A stretch of DNA of 64,000 bases from Scatophagus argus (Eukaryota > Chordata > Actinopteri > Scatophagidae): NCBI RefSeq assembly GCF_020382885.2, contig NC_058515.1, forward strand, positions 3,951,223 through 4,015,222, in the 5' to 3' direction. The notes beneath the pieces are model-generated. The model was given only the letters and a program-made list of their open reading frames with translations, searched no databases and was not told the origin of the DNA. The number at the start of each line of letters is the position of its first letter. Position 1 is the first letter of the stretch. The position numbers were made by a program, and so were the translations under genes. Shown one piece after another: positions 15,101-27,297 of the stretch.

Positions 15101-18100
15101 GTGGCGAGACTAAGAAATACACTGATTTTTCATAAGAGTAAGAGCTTGTGCCAAGAACAGAAAACTCACAGACGGAGAGACAATACTCACAGTTTGATTA
15201 AACAAACTACAGTATATTGAAAGCCTAAGGGTTGAAAAAAAGCTGCTGCTACTGTTACTGCAGTATTCCCAGCTGTGTATTCACTGCCTCTTGCCCTGCA
15301 TACCTGAACCACGTCTATACAGGAGTCCAGGTAGATGGATCCTTTGGTTTCCTTGCAGTTTTTCTCATCCTTGTAGGAGTTGAGGATGTAAGAGCCATCG
15401 GGGAGCTGAGACAAGTAGAAGTACCTCCTTTTGAACACCTGCAATGAGCAGCAATGGAGAACAAGTCAGCCAATGTCATATCTAACAGGTTATAAAGATG
15501 TCATCACAAAAAAAATGAGCATGAAACATGGATTCTAAACATACTGTTATTGTCTGCATTCAAGTTCTGCTTCTAACATGATTCAAACTCATGGTATAAG
15601 TGAAGATTCTGCACATGCTACACTTTCTTTACATTGTTTTTGACCACCTGTTTTTATATTTTACACTTACTATTTAACACTTTCACTGCATTTACTGGTT
15701 GTATTTATTTTATTCTACTTTGCAAAGCATTTTTTTCACAGTTGACAAGTGCTGTAATTGATTTCTCTTATCATAGCTTACAGATGTGTGAACAGATGAT
15801 GTAAAATGTTAGATTACAGTACATAAGTACAGTATGAAGGGATAGCAAAAGAACAAAAACGATAATGACGTAGAATAGTGCAGGGAAACAATACAAACAA
15901 AGAGGTTGCCACGTCTGCTTAGCACAGCTGTGAACCTTGCGTTTCTTGCCGTTTGATTTGTTGCTGTTAAGTTGTATGAATAACAGATGAGAGGTCTGGC
16001 GGTGACTCACCCTCATGGAGACAGACAGGCTGCTGTTGATGTTGGCTTTCTGAAGCCAGCCCTGCTTCATGATGCCTCCCCTTTGGGAGCACAGGGATGC
16101 AGAGTCCTGACAGACACAAACACAAACCCACGGACATCAATCAAGACATTTGCTCATTATGCAGGTTAATTCAGGTTAATTCTTCTTGCATACTAATCCA
16201 TACAGTATTCACTCACTGTATAGTCCCTATAGTTCAGTGTCACAAAGTCACAATACTTAATTTCATGTCTGCAAGCAGCTTTATTTTTTTCAGAATTTTT
16301 TTTTTGGATTGCAAGAAATCACTGATTACATTTGCATAAGTCAGTCAGTGAAAAAAATTCTCAGTCATATCAATTTCTCAGGAAAATTTCTTTGATTTTC
16401 TATAATTTCCTCATCACCATTCAGCCTCAGTCAGCATAGCCTTTCTATCTCATAACTCTCATGGGGCTGTTCATCAGCACAGAGACAACATTCATCACAG
16501 GGGAATGAGCACTCTCACATTCGCCGAGAGTGATGCATGGAGAAATTCACTTTCCCTAATTAACTTAATGTAAGCCAGGAACATGACACGCATATCATGA
16601 CAGTGAGTGAAAAAAGGGGCGTGTGTGTACGATTGAAATGAGCCTAATCACATTGAAGTGTCATTTTGCCCTCTGATCGTCACGCCTCTCCCTTTTTCTC
16701 CAGCTTCATCCTGTAATCTAATTGGCTGGCTGCCCCCCCCCGTAACTCGCTCAAGCCCATTCCTCACTAAGCCACCACTGCTTTCACCCTCTGATATCAA
16801 CAATAGTAGCCTAGCTCTGTCACCTAATGCTTTTATGTCTCTGACTGCATCATTATTGATTTATTGTTATGGCTCTATGGTTATATAAAGGTCAAAGAGA
16901 AGGAAATTTATACAAGGCATTATGACTGTTATTACATATTACTGTTAATACCATATTACATGCATGCATGTTTTTTCTTTCTGTCTTTAAATATTCGTCA
17001 TCACAGTCAAAAACGATCATGCAGAGGTAAAGTAAGAGTAGCATGGAGAATAGAGCCCCCCCCCCCCTCAAGTCTAAGTTTATCTGCATCCGGTCCGAAG
17101 ACAGGGAAAGGAGTATCGATGAGGGCTATTTATAGGACATATAAGGCTGCTGGTTTCACTGGCCTGCACACAGTCACTGAGGGGTCACACTGTTGAAGGA
17201 CTGACACACCATAAGTCAAAGTGAATTACCAGCTCAATGCATGCCCGCACTGGACAAGGCCACTCTGTGTGCTTATAATTTCCTTTATTGAGTGAGTCAA
17301 ATTTGTGTCGCATCCCCATGATTTAAAAAGGTTTAAGGGATTTTTTCAATTAATTGCACGTCACTAAAAGCTGCGCATAAACGCATGGCGCATTATGCCC
17401 ATGAAGAGGCCCAATAGCAGTGGAAAGCAGACCGCTCGTCCTCGCTGCAGTGGTCAATGTCTACAATCTAACAGCGCTCGGCCCAGTCTACTCACTTCGT
17501 CTTTGGCGTCTTCATCGATCTCAAACACGTGAGCTGGCAGCTTGTCTGTCTTCAGGCCTTTGCTGTGAAAACACAGTGAGAGAGGGTCTTCAATAAATCA
17601 ACACACCCCCCCCCCCCCCCCACTTGTACTTGCCCTGGGGTATATTTCTATTTCTCTGCCTTTTCTTCATGAAATAAATCCCTGCCTGATCTACACATCT
17701 TGCATTGTCTCCTTTGCTCTGTTGGTCACTAAATCTTGTGCCAACTTGCAGCTATACTTTTTCTTTCTCTGGACTTTTGAGGATATTTGGAAAATGTTGT
17801 TATGCATAATGTCTCTTTCACTACAATTTATGATTCAAGTGAAGGTTACAGTGATAAAAAATAATAGGGAAGGAAGCATAATCACTATATAAATATCGAT
17901 TCAAAACATCTGGGCTGCACCTGTCATGTTGGAGAGGAAAATCTGGCTGAACTCTGTGCAGTTATTTCAGTTTGTATGCAGCATTTCCTCTATTCTGCTG
18001 AAGCATCAGAGCTGGATCAGTGATTTGTTGCATGTTGTCATCCTGCAGATCCATGTGAGAAGAGTAAATCCCTTGTACATGTACATGTTGGCTCTGATGT

Positions 18101-21100
18101 TGTTTTGCACAGACTCTGATCCCTAACCTCTAAATTTCCTGCGTGTACAAACTGCATTTCCAATTTATATCTATCAGTGTCCTTTATGTTTTTTCATCTT
18201 CCTTACCTTGGCAACATGCGGAAGTCACCAGAGTAAGCCTCATATTTGTAGTTGATTACATGCCAGTCGGTGTTGTACATCTTGATGCACTGCCAAACAG
18301 GTCAACACAGAGAGATGGATTAGGGGCAGCAGACACATTTACACAGAACAAGCCTGCCGTACTAACAAAGTAACCAAAACTGAGCACACAGTTCTTTCCT
18401 CTGACTGTGACTCACCAAGGAGGACAGAGCGCTCGTTTCCCCTTTCTGGGAAGAAAATACCAGCTCCATATCATTCATTTATGAACTCAAAATAAGTCTA
18501 CAAAGTAGCAGAGGAAGTCTTTACTCCTGCTCTAGTTTCTGTTTGGTATCACTCAAGGTAGCTTTCATTACACGTATTACTTTTTATTCAGTGTAAAAGC
18601 ATATTCTCAATTAAGTCAGCTGAAAGGATCTTTGTTCAATAGCTGCTGAGTAAGCCTGGGTCTGTTTGAACCATCCCTGGGGCAGCTGTTTCCATGCTAT
18701 ATCATAGTTGGCTGAGGAACACAGATTCAGAGTCTGGCAGAGTACATCCACCTCACGCCAGAAGAGTTTTTCACTGCTAAGGGAATATATCGTCAGCACA
18801 GCATGTGTTTACCACTGGCCTATGCACTCTAGGTTTCTTTATGAGCTGCAAGGAAGTCAGAGAGGAGTTATGCTTAGGGTCTTAGAGTTTTGCTTAGTGC
18901 ATTTAATGTCTGATTTTTAAGAAACAGATTCTAATTAATAACGGGAAGTGATATCGCTGATATTTCATGACAACTATGAATGCCATAGCATTAGTTGTCT
19001 TCTTAATTTTTAGAAAAGATGCCAATGATACAAGCATGGGAACCATGTCATACACATGGGACTGATGGGTTATGGTACCTCTTTAGCAAACAGACTCCTG
19101 GCCTCTCGCTCTGCATTCTGAGGCACAGAGGGAACGACAGTCCTCCTCTGCCGGGCGATCTGGGACTCCTGCACACACACAGAGTGAGACACACACGAGC
19201 AGAAAACAAACACGTAGACATGAAATGTTGGTAATTTATTTTCCCATCAATTAGTAGCGTAGCAGGAAACCACAAACAACAGGCAAAGAGAAAGTGAATG
19301 AGAAAAACAGAAGGCACAGATAAAGGATGGGGGCAAAAAAAAACAAAAACCAGACACTGAGCACTGACGTGCCTTTAAACAAAACCACATGTGTTTGTAG
19401 CAGTGCTAATAACTACATAGCAGAGCTACCTGCCGGCTGGATTTGTCTGCTCAGGCCCCTCCAACTGACCCATAAATAACTGGGCCTGGTGTATTGGGGC
19501 TGAACAGTGATAAATGATGGGAAACCTTTCTTTAGAAGGTGGTATTTTACAGCCCTTTGCCCCTGTTTGGCTCAGACAGTTTTACAAGAAAAAAAAAATG
19601 CTGATCTGACTGTTTAATACAGAGCTGGCAGCACAGGTGTGTTGAGTATAAGATTTTAGACAATGCTGGTTTTACACAGAGAAATAATTGCAAGAAACAC
19701 AAGCAGTCAAACGGGTTGTAAACAACCAATTCTTCAGTCAGATACCACTTTGTTTTTGGGGGAAAAAAACTGAAATTACTGTAACAATGAATCAAAGCTG
19801 AACCCAGAGGACAAAATATTTAACTCAGTGGTGTATTCAAAAACTGTGCGGTCATTGGAATGCTTATGTTTCTTGCCTTACCTGACATGTTTTTAGCCAT
19901 GGGACAGCCCTCCCATATCTTATTTGCTAAGTACATTATTATAACCAATAGAAATAACGGTCAAAACTAGATTCATGTTGTTGGAACTTGTCCTTTAAAG
20001 GATGTTGTCCTCAAATGCGTTTCTGTCACATGCTGTGGCCTATACCTAACTGATAAACCTGGACAGACCGATATCATTATTGTTATTAGTGTTTGTCCCT
20101 GGGTTGTGATGTGAATCTGATGAGTAAGATGACTTGGGTGACGACTTGTCTGAGAGAACACAACAGGAAGGGATGAGGCGGCTCACCGAGACATCGTCGA
20201 GAGGGCAGAGCAGCAGGTCTCGATGGGGGTCGCTGTGGATCTGGGCCTTTCTCTGAAACACCACAGCTTCATAGTCCAGTGGTTCAATGATCTTTGGCTG
20301 CTCCTGAGAGGGGAAGATGGACAGAACACAAACACATGTAGCTTCAAACACACTATTATTTTTAAGGCTCACATTCTGTTCATTGTATCTTTCCTGAGGG
20401 CAAGCGCCACACGTCTTTGCTATTTGACAGTATTTAACAAGAACTCAGCCTGAGATGTTTTACCACTCATGGAAAAGTGGAGCAACAAGAGATCAGAGAA
20501 ACAACCACAAAGTTCAGAGGAGTGTCACCGTGCACGGAAAAAGTTGCTCATAGAACAGATCTGTGGGTGTGTACAAAAAAAATTGCAAAAGATGACAAAT
20601 GGGAGGCTGCTGACAACAAATAAAATATGAACAGGAAGAAAGTGCAAGGAAGATGAAGAAAAAGCAGCAATGAAATAGAAAAGTGAAGATTTGACTTCAT
20701 GTTTATGTACAGTCAAATAAAAACTTGGACTTCCTTGAAAAAAAAAAACACAAACAATATCGCATGCCACACGGCTGTTCTAGCTAAACATAACTTCCTG
20801 TTTTGAGTTTCATGGAGAAGTGAATGATATGAAATCATTAAATCCTGAAGAGGCCTATGTGTTAAAAACCAAGTCCTCTACAACTAGGTCAAGATGTGAT
20901 CACGTGTAAACCACTTGGAAAGATTCAGAATAAATTCCAAGAAAGTAGCACTTTAAGCTAGAGCTAAGCAGCGACGATGGTGATGAATAGCTTAGCCAAT
21001 AATCTTTGGCTGAGCAACACCAAGCCGTTTTGATGTGAGGCGACATGCTGCTCAGGGTACAAGCACAAAGGGGAGGACTCTATAGTGTATTATTGAGCCC

Positions 21101-22515
21101 ACCTTGTCATATGAGATACAGAGCTTTGTTTTCCTGTTGTACCACTGCTGGAGTGGGCAGATTGAGCAAACCAGCCTTGAAAACTATCGCTGAGCATGTT
21201 TACATGCACAGTTATTCAGTAACTGAGGATACAAGCAATTATATAGCCTGGGATCTTTTTGACATTTGCAGCTTTGTGCACTCAGCAACCCATGTAACAT
21301 ACTTTCAACCTTACTTTCAACCTCTTTCTTCTCTCAAAGACATTCAAAGTTTTACGCCAAGAGTTGAACAGGTTTTATAACTTAACAAATGCTACATTTT
21401 CTGATTTCTGCTTAGTTTTCAGAGGCTTTAAGCAACTTAAAAGGTGGAAAAATAATTAAATTCCACACTCTCTGACAGTGTCACACATATTCATTATCCC
21501 TTGCAAGATAAATAAAATTAAGTTTCGTGGGTTTGAACAATGTTTGGCTTCAGTGATGTGCAAGGAGTTAAAATCTCCTTCTTGAACACGTGTGCACAAG
21601 CCAATAAAGAAAAGAAAATTCTCCCTTTCCATGTTCTCAAACCAATAATTTGGAAACAAGATGGTTACACCAACATGCGCTCTACGATTTTTCCACCAGA
21701 CCCCGACTTTCTCGGTTGTCCACATGAACGCTGCGCTTAGCATTTTTTTGAACCACTAATCTAAATAGAAACTCCCTAACCCTAATGCTACTCATGAAAT
21801 TTACTATTTTGTGTATTCAGTGGACAACCAGCAACCTGAACAGTAGCAAAACTCAACACCTTCAAGTCTGTTGAAAGCATTACACACGACTGTGCTGTCT
21901 CTCCGCCCACAGCAGCAGCACTGCTTCCTGTCATGTGCAACAAGCTCAACCGCAGCGCTACAAGTCAGAGGCAGCACGCCGTGGATCTACTGCAAAGCTG
22001 ATCATGTTACAGATACACAGAGAGGGACAGAGAGGGACAGAGAGAGAGAGAGAGGGAAGGATGGGCAGCATGCAAAGACGGAAGGAAAGACAGAGATAGA
22101 GTTCTGCTTTCACAGAGAAGAAGCTGAAGAATCACAAGCAAACCAGTACATGATTGAGAAACAGAGAGATGCTAAAACACTAAAGGATGTGGTCTAACAC
22201 TTGGGCGTCAATGTATGATGCAAGCAAACAAGACACATGCCTATCTTAAATATGTCAATCTCTCATTCAGTCTTACACTTTTTTCATCTGGGCTGACAAC
22301 ACCAGTCACAAAGCATGACACCCAGTGTGCCTCCAGAACACTATGATGATGATGATGATGATGATGATGATTATGATGTTAGCTACAGTGCCTTTCCAGA
22401 CGTCTGAGTCCCATTACAATTCAGCATATGTATGGCACTCACTACTCCAACAAGACCAGGTGCATTTTATCACATTGGCTTGGAAAGCTTACACTTCTTG
22501 TGCTCAATGGACTAG

Positions 22516-22549
<34 letters not shown>

Positions 22550-25500
22550 TGACAGGAAAGTCATAAGCAGTAAGAAGCAGCTCCACTGTCCCACAGTCGA
22601 CCCCACTAAGTGCTCCAATCTGTGGGTGTACATGAACAGCCCAGACACACAGCGGCTCCTTCGAGGGACGGAAAGGAGCCTAGCCTAGCTAGCCTCTTTA
22701 AGTATTCCTCTTTGTATTCCTCCCTGTCTGTTCCCAAAAATGTATTAGTGTATAAACAAAGCTTCCTGCAGCATACACACTAGAGGTCTACAGATAGATA
22801 CAGGATTTAAACACCAAATTCAAACTAATACTTCACAATCTCAGCTGCCAACACAACACTATCCAACACATCTCCTTATACATCATACATGAAAATATTG
22901 TAGTTACTAGCAAGTAACTGACTGGCAGTGTGTTGCCACCCAGTGAAAAACATGTATCCCCAAAATGTCAGCTTTTCATAAAGAACAATCAGAATAGCCT
23001 TACTTTAAGCTGTATAACAATGTATGTGCAAATAATTACACTTTTTTTTTTAGCCAAAAATATACTTTCTCAACCCTCCACACATATTAGCATTTAAACC
23101 TTCAGTAAAAAGTCAAACCAACCCGAAAAAATGACCATATATAGAGAAGTATGCTTCCATTGCATGGTGATGCATCAGTAGCTCACATGGCAGAGACCAG
23201 ACTCTGTGGAGCACTATTTAAATCACAGAGGTTGACATTCCTAATGACTTTACACTGACATGCATGACTGGTTGTACAATAACATGGACATCCACGCTCT
23301 CTATTGGTCATTTTCCCATTTGAATTGGAAGCCAAAAGGTTTCACATCCCTCCATTAACAGTGCAATTTTAATTTCCAGAAACAACACAACACCTGGGAC
23401 ACTAACTACTAAGTTGAACTTTAATGAAATGACATTAAGAACATGGTTTTAACACAGCAAAGGCACAAAGCTCCTGAGCTATACTGACAATGACATCTTC
23501 CCTAGATACCACAAGCATTCTTGTTTTTCAAGGTCTACACAGCTTTAGTTTTACTCCAGATTTTTTATTTCTAATCTTGAGCATACCTCCTGCATGTGTG
23601 GGAACCACAGAGGCCTCCAACTAAGTCTCATTACTGATCAATCTATCGAGCAGTTTCTCAATTAATTTGTTGATAAGTTGGGCTATAAAATGTCTGAGAA
23701 TTGTGAAAAATTCCTGTTCCAGCTCAAGGAGATGTATTCAGATGGCTTGTTTTATTTGACCAACAGTCCAAAGCCACAAGACGTTCTTATTCCTTCTTAC
23801 TCTTCATGTTTGAAAAGCTGGAAAAAGCGAGTTATACGCTTTTTTGGCTCAACATTTACAACTAATTGATTATTAAAATAATATATTATATATATATATT
23901 ATTATAATATATTCCCTAACTAATTGATCAATTAATCTTACAGCTCTGGAACATCTACTGTAGACAGTTTGTCTAAGGTCACATTACCATCTTCTTATTA
24001 CTTTGATTTTGCTGATAATGATGCATTTATGAAATAGCCATGAATATAGATCATTACGGGCGAATAACTGGCCATAATTCTTGTACATGGTGCCATCAGA
24101 TAACCTGAGAAAATGCTGCAACCCTCCATTATATAAGGACTATATTTCTTCCAATTATCAGGCTGACAATTACTGTCTACTTGTTCCATAACATTTTTGT
24201 GTAAAATACCGTTAAACGCAGATATACAAACACGGACTTACAGGACACAAAGTCTTCGAAGAGGTACTGAAGGTACTGAAATGAAGAAGTTCAGGATGAA
24301 CACACCAACACGGTCACAGAGGAAGCAGGGTCACAGTATGCCCAAGGGAATCCCCATGTGAGAGGAACGCAGGCCATGCAACAAAACAACGTTTGTTCTC
24401 TGTTCCCAAGTCAGCCATTTACTCCATAAAATGAGCAGCCAAAACCTGCTACCAACAGGAAAAAAGAACACAACCAAACACATATCACACATGGCTGCGT
24501 ACTCAAAATAGACACACACTCCCAGCTCTGTTGCGGAAATCAAAACCTTATCATATGATTTATCGCTGTGATAGCCTCTTTGCGTCACTCTCCTCAAGAT
24601 GATCATCATAAGACTCAAGACTCATCCCAAGGGAACAAGACTTTATCTCTTATCCAAACTTAAACAGCTCTCTCTAAACAGCTGAACATGTATGACTGCT
24701 GTGCTCGTGGTTGAAACTGCAGTCTGTCAATGTTAACAGAATGTTGCAACAAAAAGAAAATAGATACAGCAGGGTCAGCATCAATCTACCCTGACATCAC
24801 TGGAAGTTTGAAGACAAACGTCAGGCCTTTGACTTACTGTTAAAGTTGGTTTACGCACACACACACACACACACACATGGGCAAGTACAGAAACACACAC
24901 AAATGCTTTATCAGCATGATTCCCAAAGCTATTCATCTGAAGAGAGCCTAATTCCGCATTACTGGAGTCTGTTCCAAACCAGGATCAGCCCGCAGCACCG
25001 CTATTCATTCAGAAGGAGACAAAACAAAAAACCTCCACATTAACAAATCTTTTGCTTTGCTTTTCGTCATTATCAATACACATCAATTTAAAGACATGCA
25101 TGAACTGCCTTCAATCGCACAATGTGGCCATTTCCAGCAGAAATAAAGAGGCTCAGACACAACTCCAAGGCAAGGACAGGGAAGCCATGCTGCAGCTGTC
25201 CAATTGGCACTGCTCCTCATCCGCCAGCACACAAAAGGAGCCGCACAAGACTGAAAAACCATGTGTTCCTGTGCACAATGTCATATTATTTTGTAATGCC
25301 GGTAATTTAGAAAACCAGGCCAACACATGGGAGCTGAATTCACGGCATATAATCGCTCTATAATAACCTGTCTTTTAACATTTAGACAATGTGGCATTGC
25401 CAATAACGCTGCAAGATCGTTTCAGTGCGTTCAGATACATACCACAGCTTCACGGCAGCTATAGGGTTAACGTTAAAGGTTGGAGGGACAAGTGAAGATG

Positions 25501-25813
25501 AATTAAAACTGGAAAAACAGAAATACAAGAATCTGAAGAATGTAGGAGTATAGCAGAAAGAAGAGCAGCAATGCAGAAAACAAGACCTACCCTCCTTACG
25601 AAAGACAGGGAAGAGGAGAGTTAGCAGGCTAACCAGTCAGTTACACTATCCCTGTTAGCTAAAATGACTCCGCCGGTCTACAGACCACAGCATTTCAGTT
25701 CTGCTCACCACAAGGTCCACGGTGCTCCTCACAGCCTCCGACACGCTCTGCCGTACTTCCGCGGCCGTCCCGGGTTTACTTAACCTCTTTGTGAATTTTC
25801 GGACCTCAGACAT
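66..25813 (-). CDS. dock11: DOCK11 (zizimin-2) N-terminal part, 20 coding exons, 3' end outside window
   Basis: Guanine-nucleotide exchange factor of the DOCK-D (zizimin) class, acting on Cdc42/Rac in the cytoplasm and at membranes. Exons read on the minus strand: 25709-25813, 20187-20303, 19079-19168, 18207-18289, 17496-17562, 16011-16106, 15304-15438, 14375-14558, 13365-13444, 12009-12092, 11617-11757, 10266-10526, 7104-7226, 6924-7006, 6003-6125, 5744-5820, 4610-4794, 4381-4446, 1735-1827, 66-189. All have GT-AG borders and keep one frame for 772 codons. The start [15 protein letters not shown] matches the family N-terminus. Residues 36-74 carry the EPLDYE...SDPHRDLL block typical of DOCK11, unlike DOCK9/10. 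A PH domain lies at about 164-273 and DHR-1 begins near 655. The GEF (DHR-2) domain is off the window. Exon 12 has a run of six Gly not recalled in mammals. DOCK10/9 are less likely from the N-terminal block. Confidence 0.93.
744..757 (+). promoter_or_regulatory. CTCF-like motif in dock11 intron
   Basis: The 14 bases CCACCAGGGGGCAG match the vertebrate CTCF core consensus closely. It lies in the dock11 intron between exons 19 and 20. Binding is not shown by sequence. Confidence 0.4.
1391..1425. repeat. (GT)n microsatellite
   Basis: Alternating GT with two GC interruptions, in a dock11 intron between exons 19 and 20. Confidence 0.9.
12099..12128. repeat. (AC)n microsatellite next to a dock11 acceptor
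   Basis: About 15 AC units. On the dock11 sense strand it reads (TG)n and ends only a few bases before the exon 10 acceptor (exon starts at 12092), taking the place of a normal polypyrimidine tract. Confidence 0.92.
14375..16106 (-). other. dock11: dock11 exons 6-8: PH domain
   Basis: Exons 6 (16011-16106), 7 (15304-15438) and 8 (14375-14558) encode residues 155-292. They hold a pleckstrin-homology fold from the [10 protein letters not shown] start, through [20 protein letters not shown], to the closing helix [13 protein letters not shown]. The WLQK start, the RRYFYL strand and the Trp in the last helix are the family marks. In zizimins this domain binds phosphoinositides and helps membrane recruitment. 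The acidic Ser-rich linker before it (EIDED...DSASLCSQ) matches DOCK11. Confidence 0.9.
17606..17621. repeat. Poly(C) tract
   Basis: A run of about 16 C in the dock11 intron upstream of exon 5. A shorter C run occurs near 17048-17058. Confidence 0.85.
18416..18445 (-). other. dock11: Candidate 30-nt in-frame microexon of dock11 between exons 3 and 4
   Basis: On the minus strand a strong acceptor (TATTTTCTTCCCAG) and a consensus donor (GTGAGT) enclose exactly 30 nt. Exon 3 ends in phase 0 (after ...FAKE) and exon 4 starts in phase 0 (CIK...), so inclusion would add [10 protein letters not shown] without a frame change or stop. The mammalian DOCK11 sequence as I recall it joins the flanking exons directly, so this would be an alternative, perhaps fish-specific, cassette. 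Exon 3 has a weak donor (GTACCA), which fits alternative use. It is inferred from splice signals only. Confidence 0.55.
22343..22371. repeat. (ATG)n trinucleotide repeat
   Basis: About nine ATG units in dock11 intron 1. They read as a run of Met in one frame, with no sign that this is translated. Confidence 0.9.
22518..22547. repeat. (CA)n microsatellite
   Basis: About 15 CA units in dock11 intron 1. Confidence 0.9.
23622..23950. mobile_element. Decayed teleost dispersed repeat (hAT-like family suspected)
   Basis: The segment has terminal stretches rich in ATTAATTTG / AATTGATTATTAAAA / AATTAATCTTACAGCTCT. Its interior (GGCTATAAAATGTCTGAGAA, AAAGCCACAAGACGTTC, TTGAAAAGCTGGAA) resembles a very abundant fish interspersed repeat that begins and ends with GATTAATCGATTA-type sequence. 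It is degraded, carries an inserted AT tract at about 23877-23910, and lies in dock11 intron 1. The class is assigned from memory of the family. Confidence 0.55.
24856..24877. repeat. (CA)n microsatellite
   Basis: About 11 CA units in dock11 intron 1. Confidence 0.88.
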
Positions 25814-26060
25814 GTTGCTCCTCTCCGATTAAAATCCACTTAGTTTGTTCCGTTATGAATATGAGCATGCCGCGGAATGAGCGGCAGCACTGTTGTGTGA
25901 CAGCCAGATGTGGATTGTGTTGGAGCTGAACCAGCCAGCGGTTCGCGTCGCGAGGCGGGGCTGCTGCTGCTGATGAGAGGAGACCAGGGAGGGTTTAGCA
26001 GTGAGGAGGCTTCACTCTGACCTACTTCCGCTTCTCCTCAGTGGAGCGGACTTAAACCAA
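25814..26060 (-). promoter_or_regulatory. dock11: dock11 5'UTR and promoter region
   Basis: Sequence just upstream of the dock11 ATG is CpG-rich compared with its surroundings. It holds a GC box (ggcggggc near 25956), a short run of GCT units and an ETS-type CTTCCG near 26022. No TATA box is evident. The transcription start cannot be placed from sequence alone. Confidence 0.5.
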
Positions 26061-26588
26061 AGATCGTCAATGGAGAAAAGATGACTGAGAAAAGATAAGT
26101 GGGAGTACAGAACTCCTCAACTGTTGTGCTATATGAGCGAAGTCAGCTCATTTGACAGTTTGAATTGTAAATCACTGTACAGAATTCAAGAATCATAAAT
26201 ATATCAAACATCGTTTACTTTGTCTAAAGTACATTCTTTAATTAAAAATGTATGTTGGATAAATTATTCGTCACTCCTAAAACAGAAAAGCAAATCAAAG
26301 ACAGACGCCAGTTGTTCACCAAATCAAGTGAGGGTACAGAATTATTTAAAAAATAACAATAAGCCTATCATTAGAGTCGATACATGAAAGTATGCAAACC
26401 ACTCAATATAGAAAGTATGCCTATACTGCCATCTTGTGGATGGATTTATCTGCTCTTTTCTAAACAAGACAGAGGGTTTAATGTGGGTGTTTTACATTAA
26501 AAACTGCTCATTTTTAGAATATCGATGCCATTGGCGTACATATGTAGCACATAAACAAAATGCATAGACGGTAGGATGTCCTCCCAGT

Positions 26589-27126
26589 GTTGGAATGCAT
26601 CTAAGTACTTAAATAAGTAATTGTAAGGATGTACAAATTTGAGGCAGGTCACCTTGCAGCCTTACTATACTTGAGTATTTCCATTCCATTCAACTGTGCA
26701 CTTCTACTCCACTGCATTTGTTTGACAGCTTTAGTGAACAGTTAGTGTTCAGATTACAATTGTTCACACCCTTTTCTGTTGGATCAAAACACTCTAAATT
26801 TGGCAAATTTTATTTTTATTTATAAAGTGAAGGATGAAGTGTTCCTTTTCAGGGTTGAGAATATTCTTCTTAAGTCGAATGCATTATCTAAAGTCCATTA
26901 CATTAGCTGGGAAATACATTATCAAGCAGAGCTGACTTTTTCGAGATACATGGCTCTACTACCATTTCTGATAACTAACGCAGCAGTTATATTAATCCAA
27001 AAACGTCTACTGTAATAGGAAATTGACAGTGAACATTTTACTGCACAATGACTACTTTTATGTACAACATTTTCACAGCTTTTGCTGAAAGCTCTGAATG
27101 TAGGACTTTTACTCGCAGTGGAAGAT
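26589..27126. mobile_element. Decayed dispersed repeat between dock11 and haus4
   Basis: Blocks such as ACTTGAGTATTTCCATTCCA, CTTCTACTCCACTGCATTTG, TTTGACAGCTTTAGT and, at the far end, GAATGTAGGACTTTTACT match a very common teleost interspersed repeat. The middle is diverged. A second, shorter copy of the same family lies at about 57795-57935. No coding capacity is left. The rest of the dock11-haus4 gap (26061-26588) shows no gene that I can support. Confidence 0.6.
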
Positions 27127-27175
27127 CTACCATGGCAATGCACTGAAAAGGATAGAGTGTTTTAAGAGAGCTGGA

Positions 27176-27181
27176 TTTATT
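27176..27181 (-). terminator. haus4: haus4 polyadenylation signal
   Basis: AATAAA on the minus strand, 117 bases downstream of the haus4 stop codon and just before the decayed repeat at 26589-27126. It gives a short 3'UTR. Confidence 0.75.
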
Positions 27182-27297
27182 GCAGTTAATTTAAAAAAAT
27201 TCACAAGTTAGGTTTTCTCATGGGATTCTTCAGTTAGTCCGCTCACTGTATCTTTCCTGTGACAAAAGTCCACACAGGCTGCCATCAGATTTGATCT

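Noticed and set aside
14724-15113. 129-codon plus-strand open frame inside dock11
   Set aside because: Antisense in an intron, with no recognisable motif and no supporting signals.
18420-18445. A 26-nt version of the dock11 microexon using the AG at AAAG
   Set aside because: 26 nt would break the frame, whereas the CAG four bases earlier gives 30 nt and a better acceptor.
22343-22371. Possible CRISPR-like or coding repeat
   Set aside because: It is a simple ATG trinucleotide microsatellite. No spaced repeats of any kind occur in the window.
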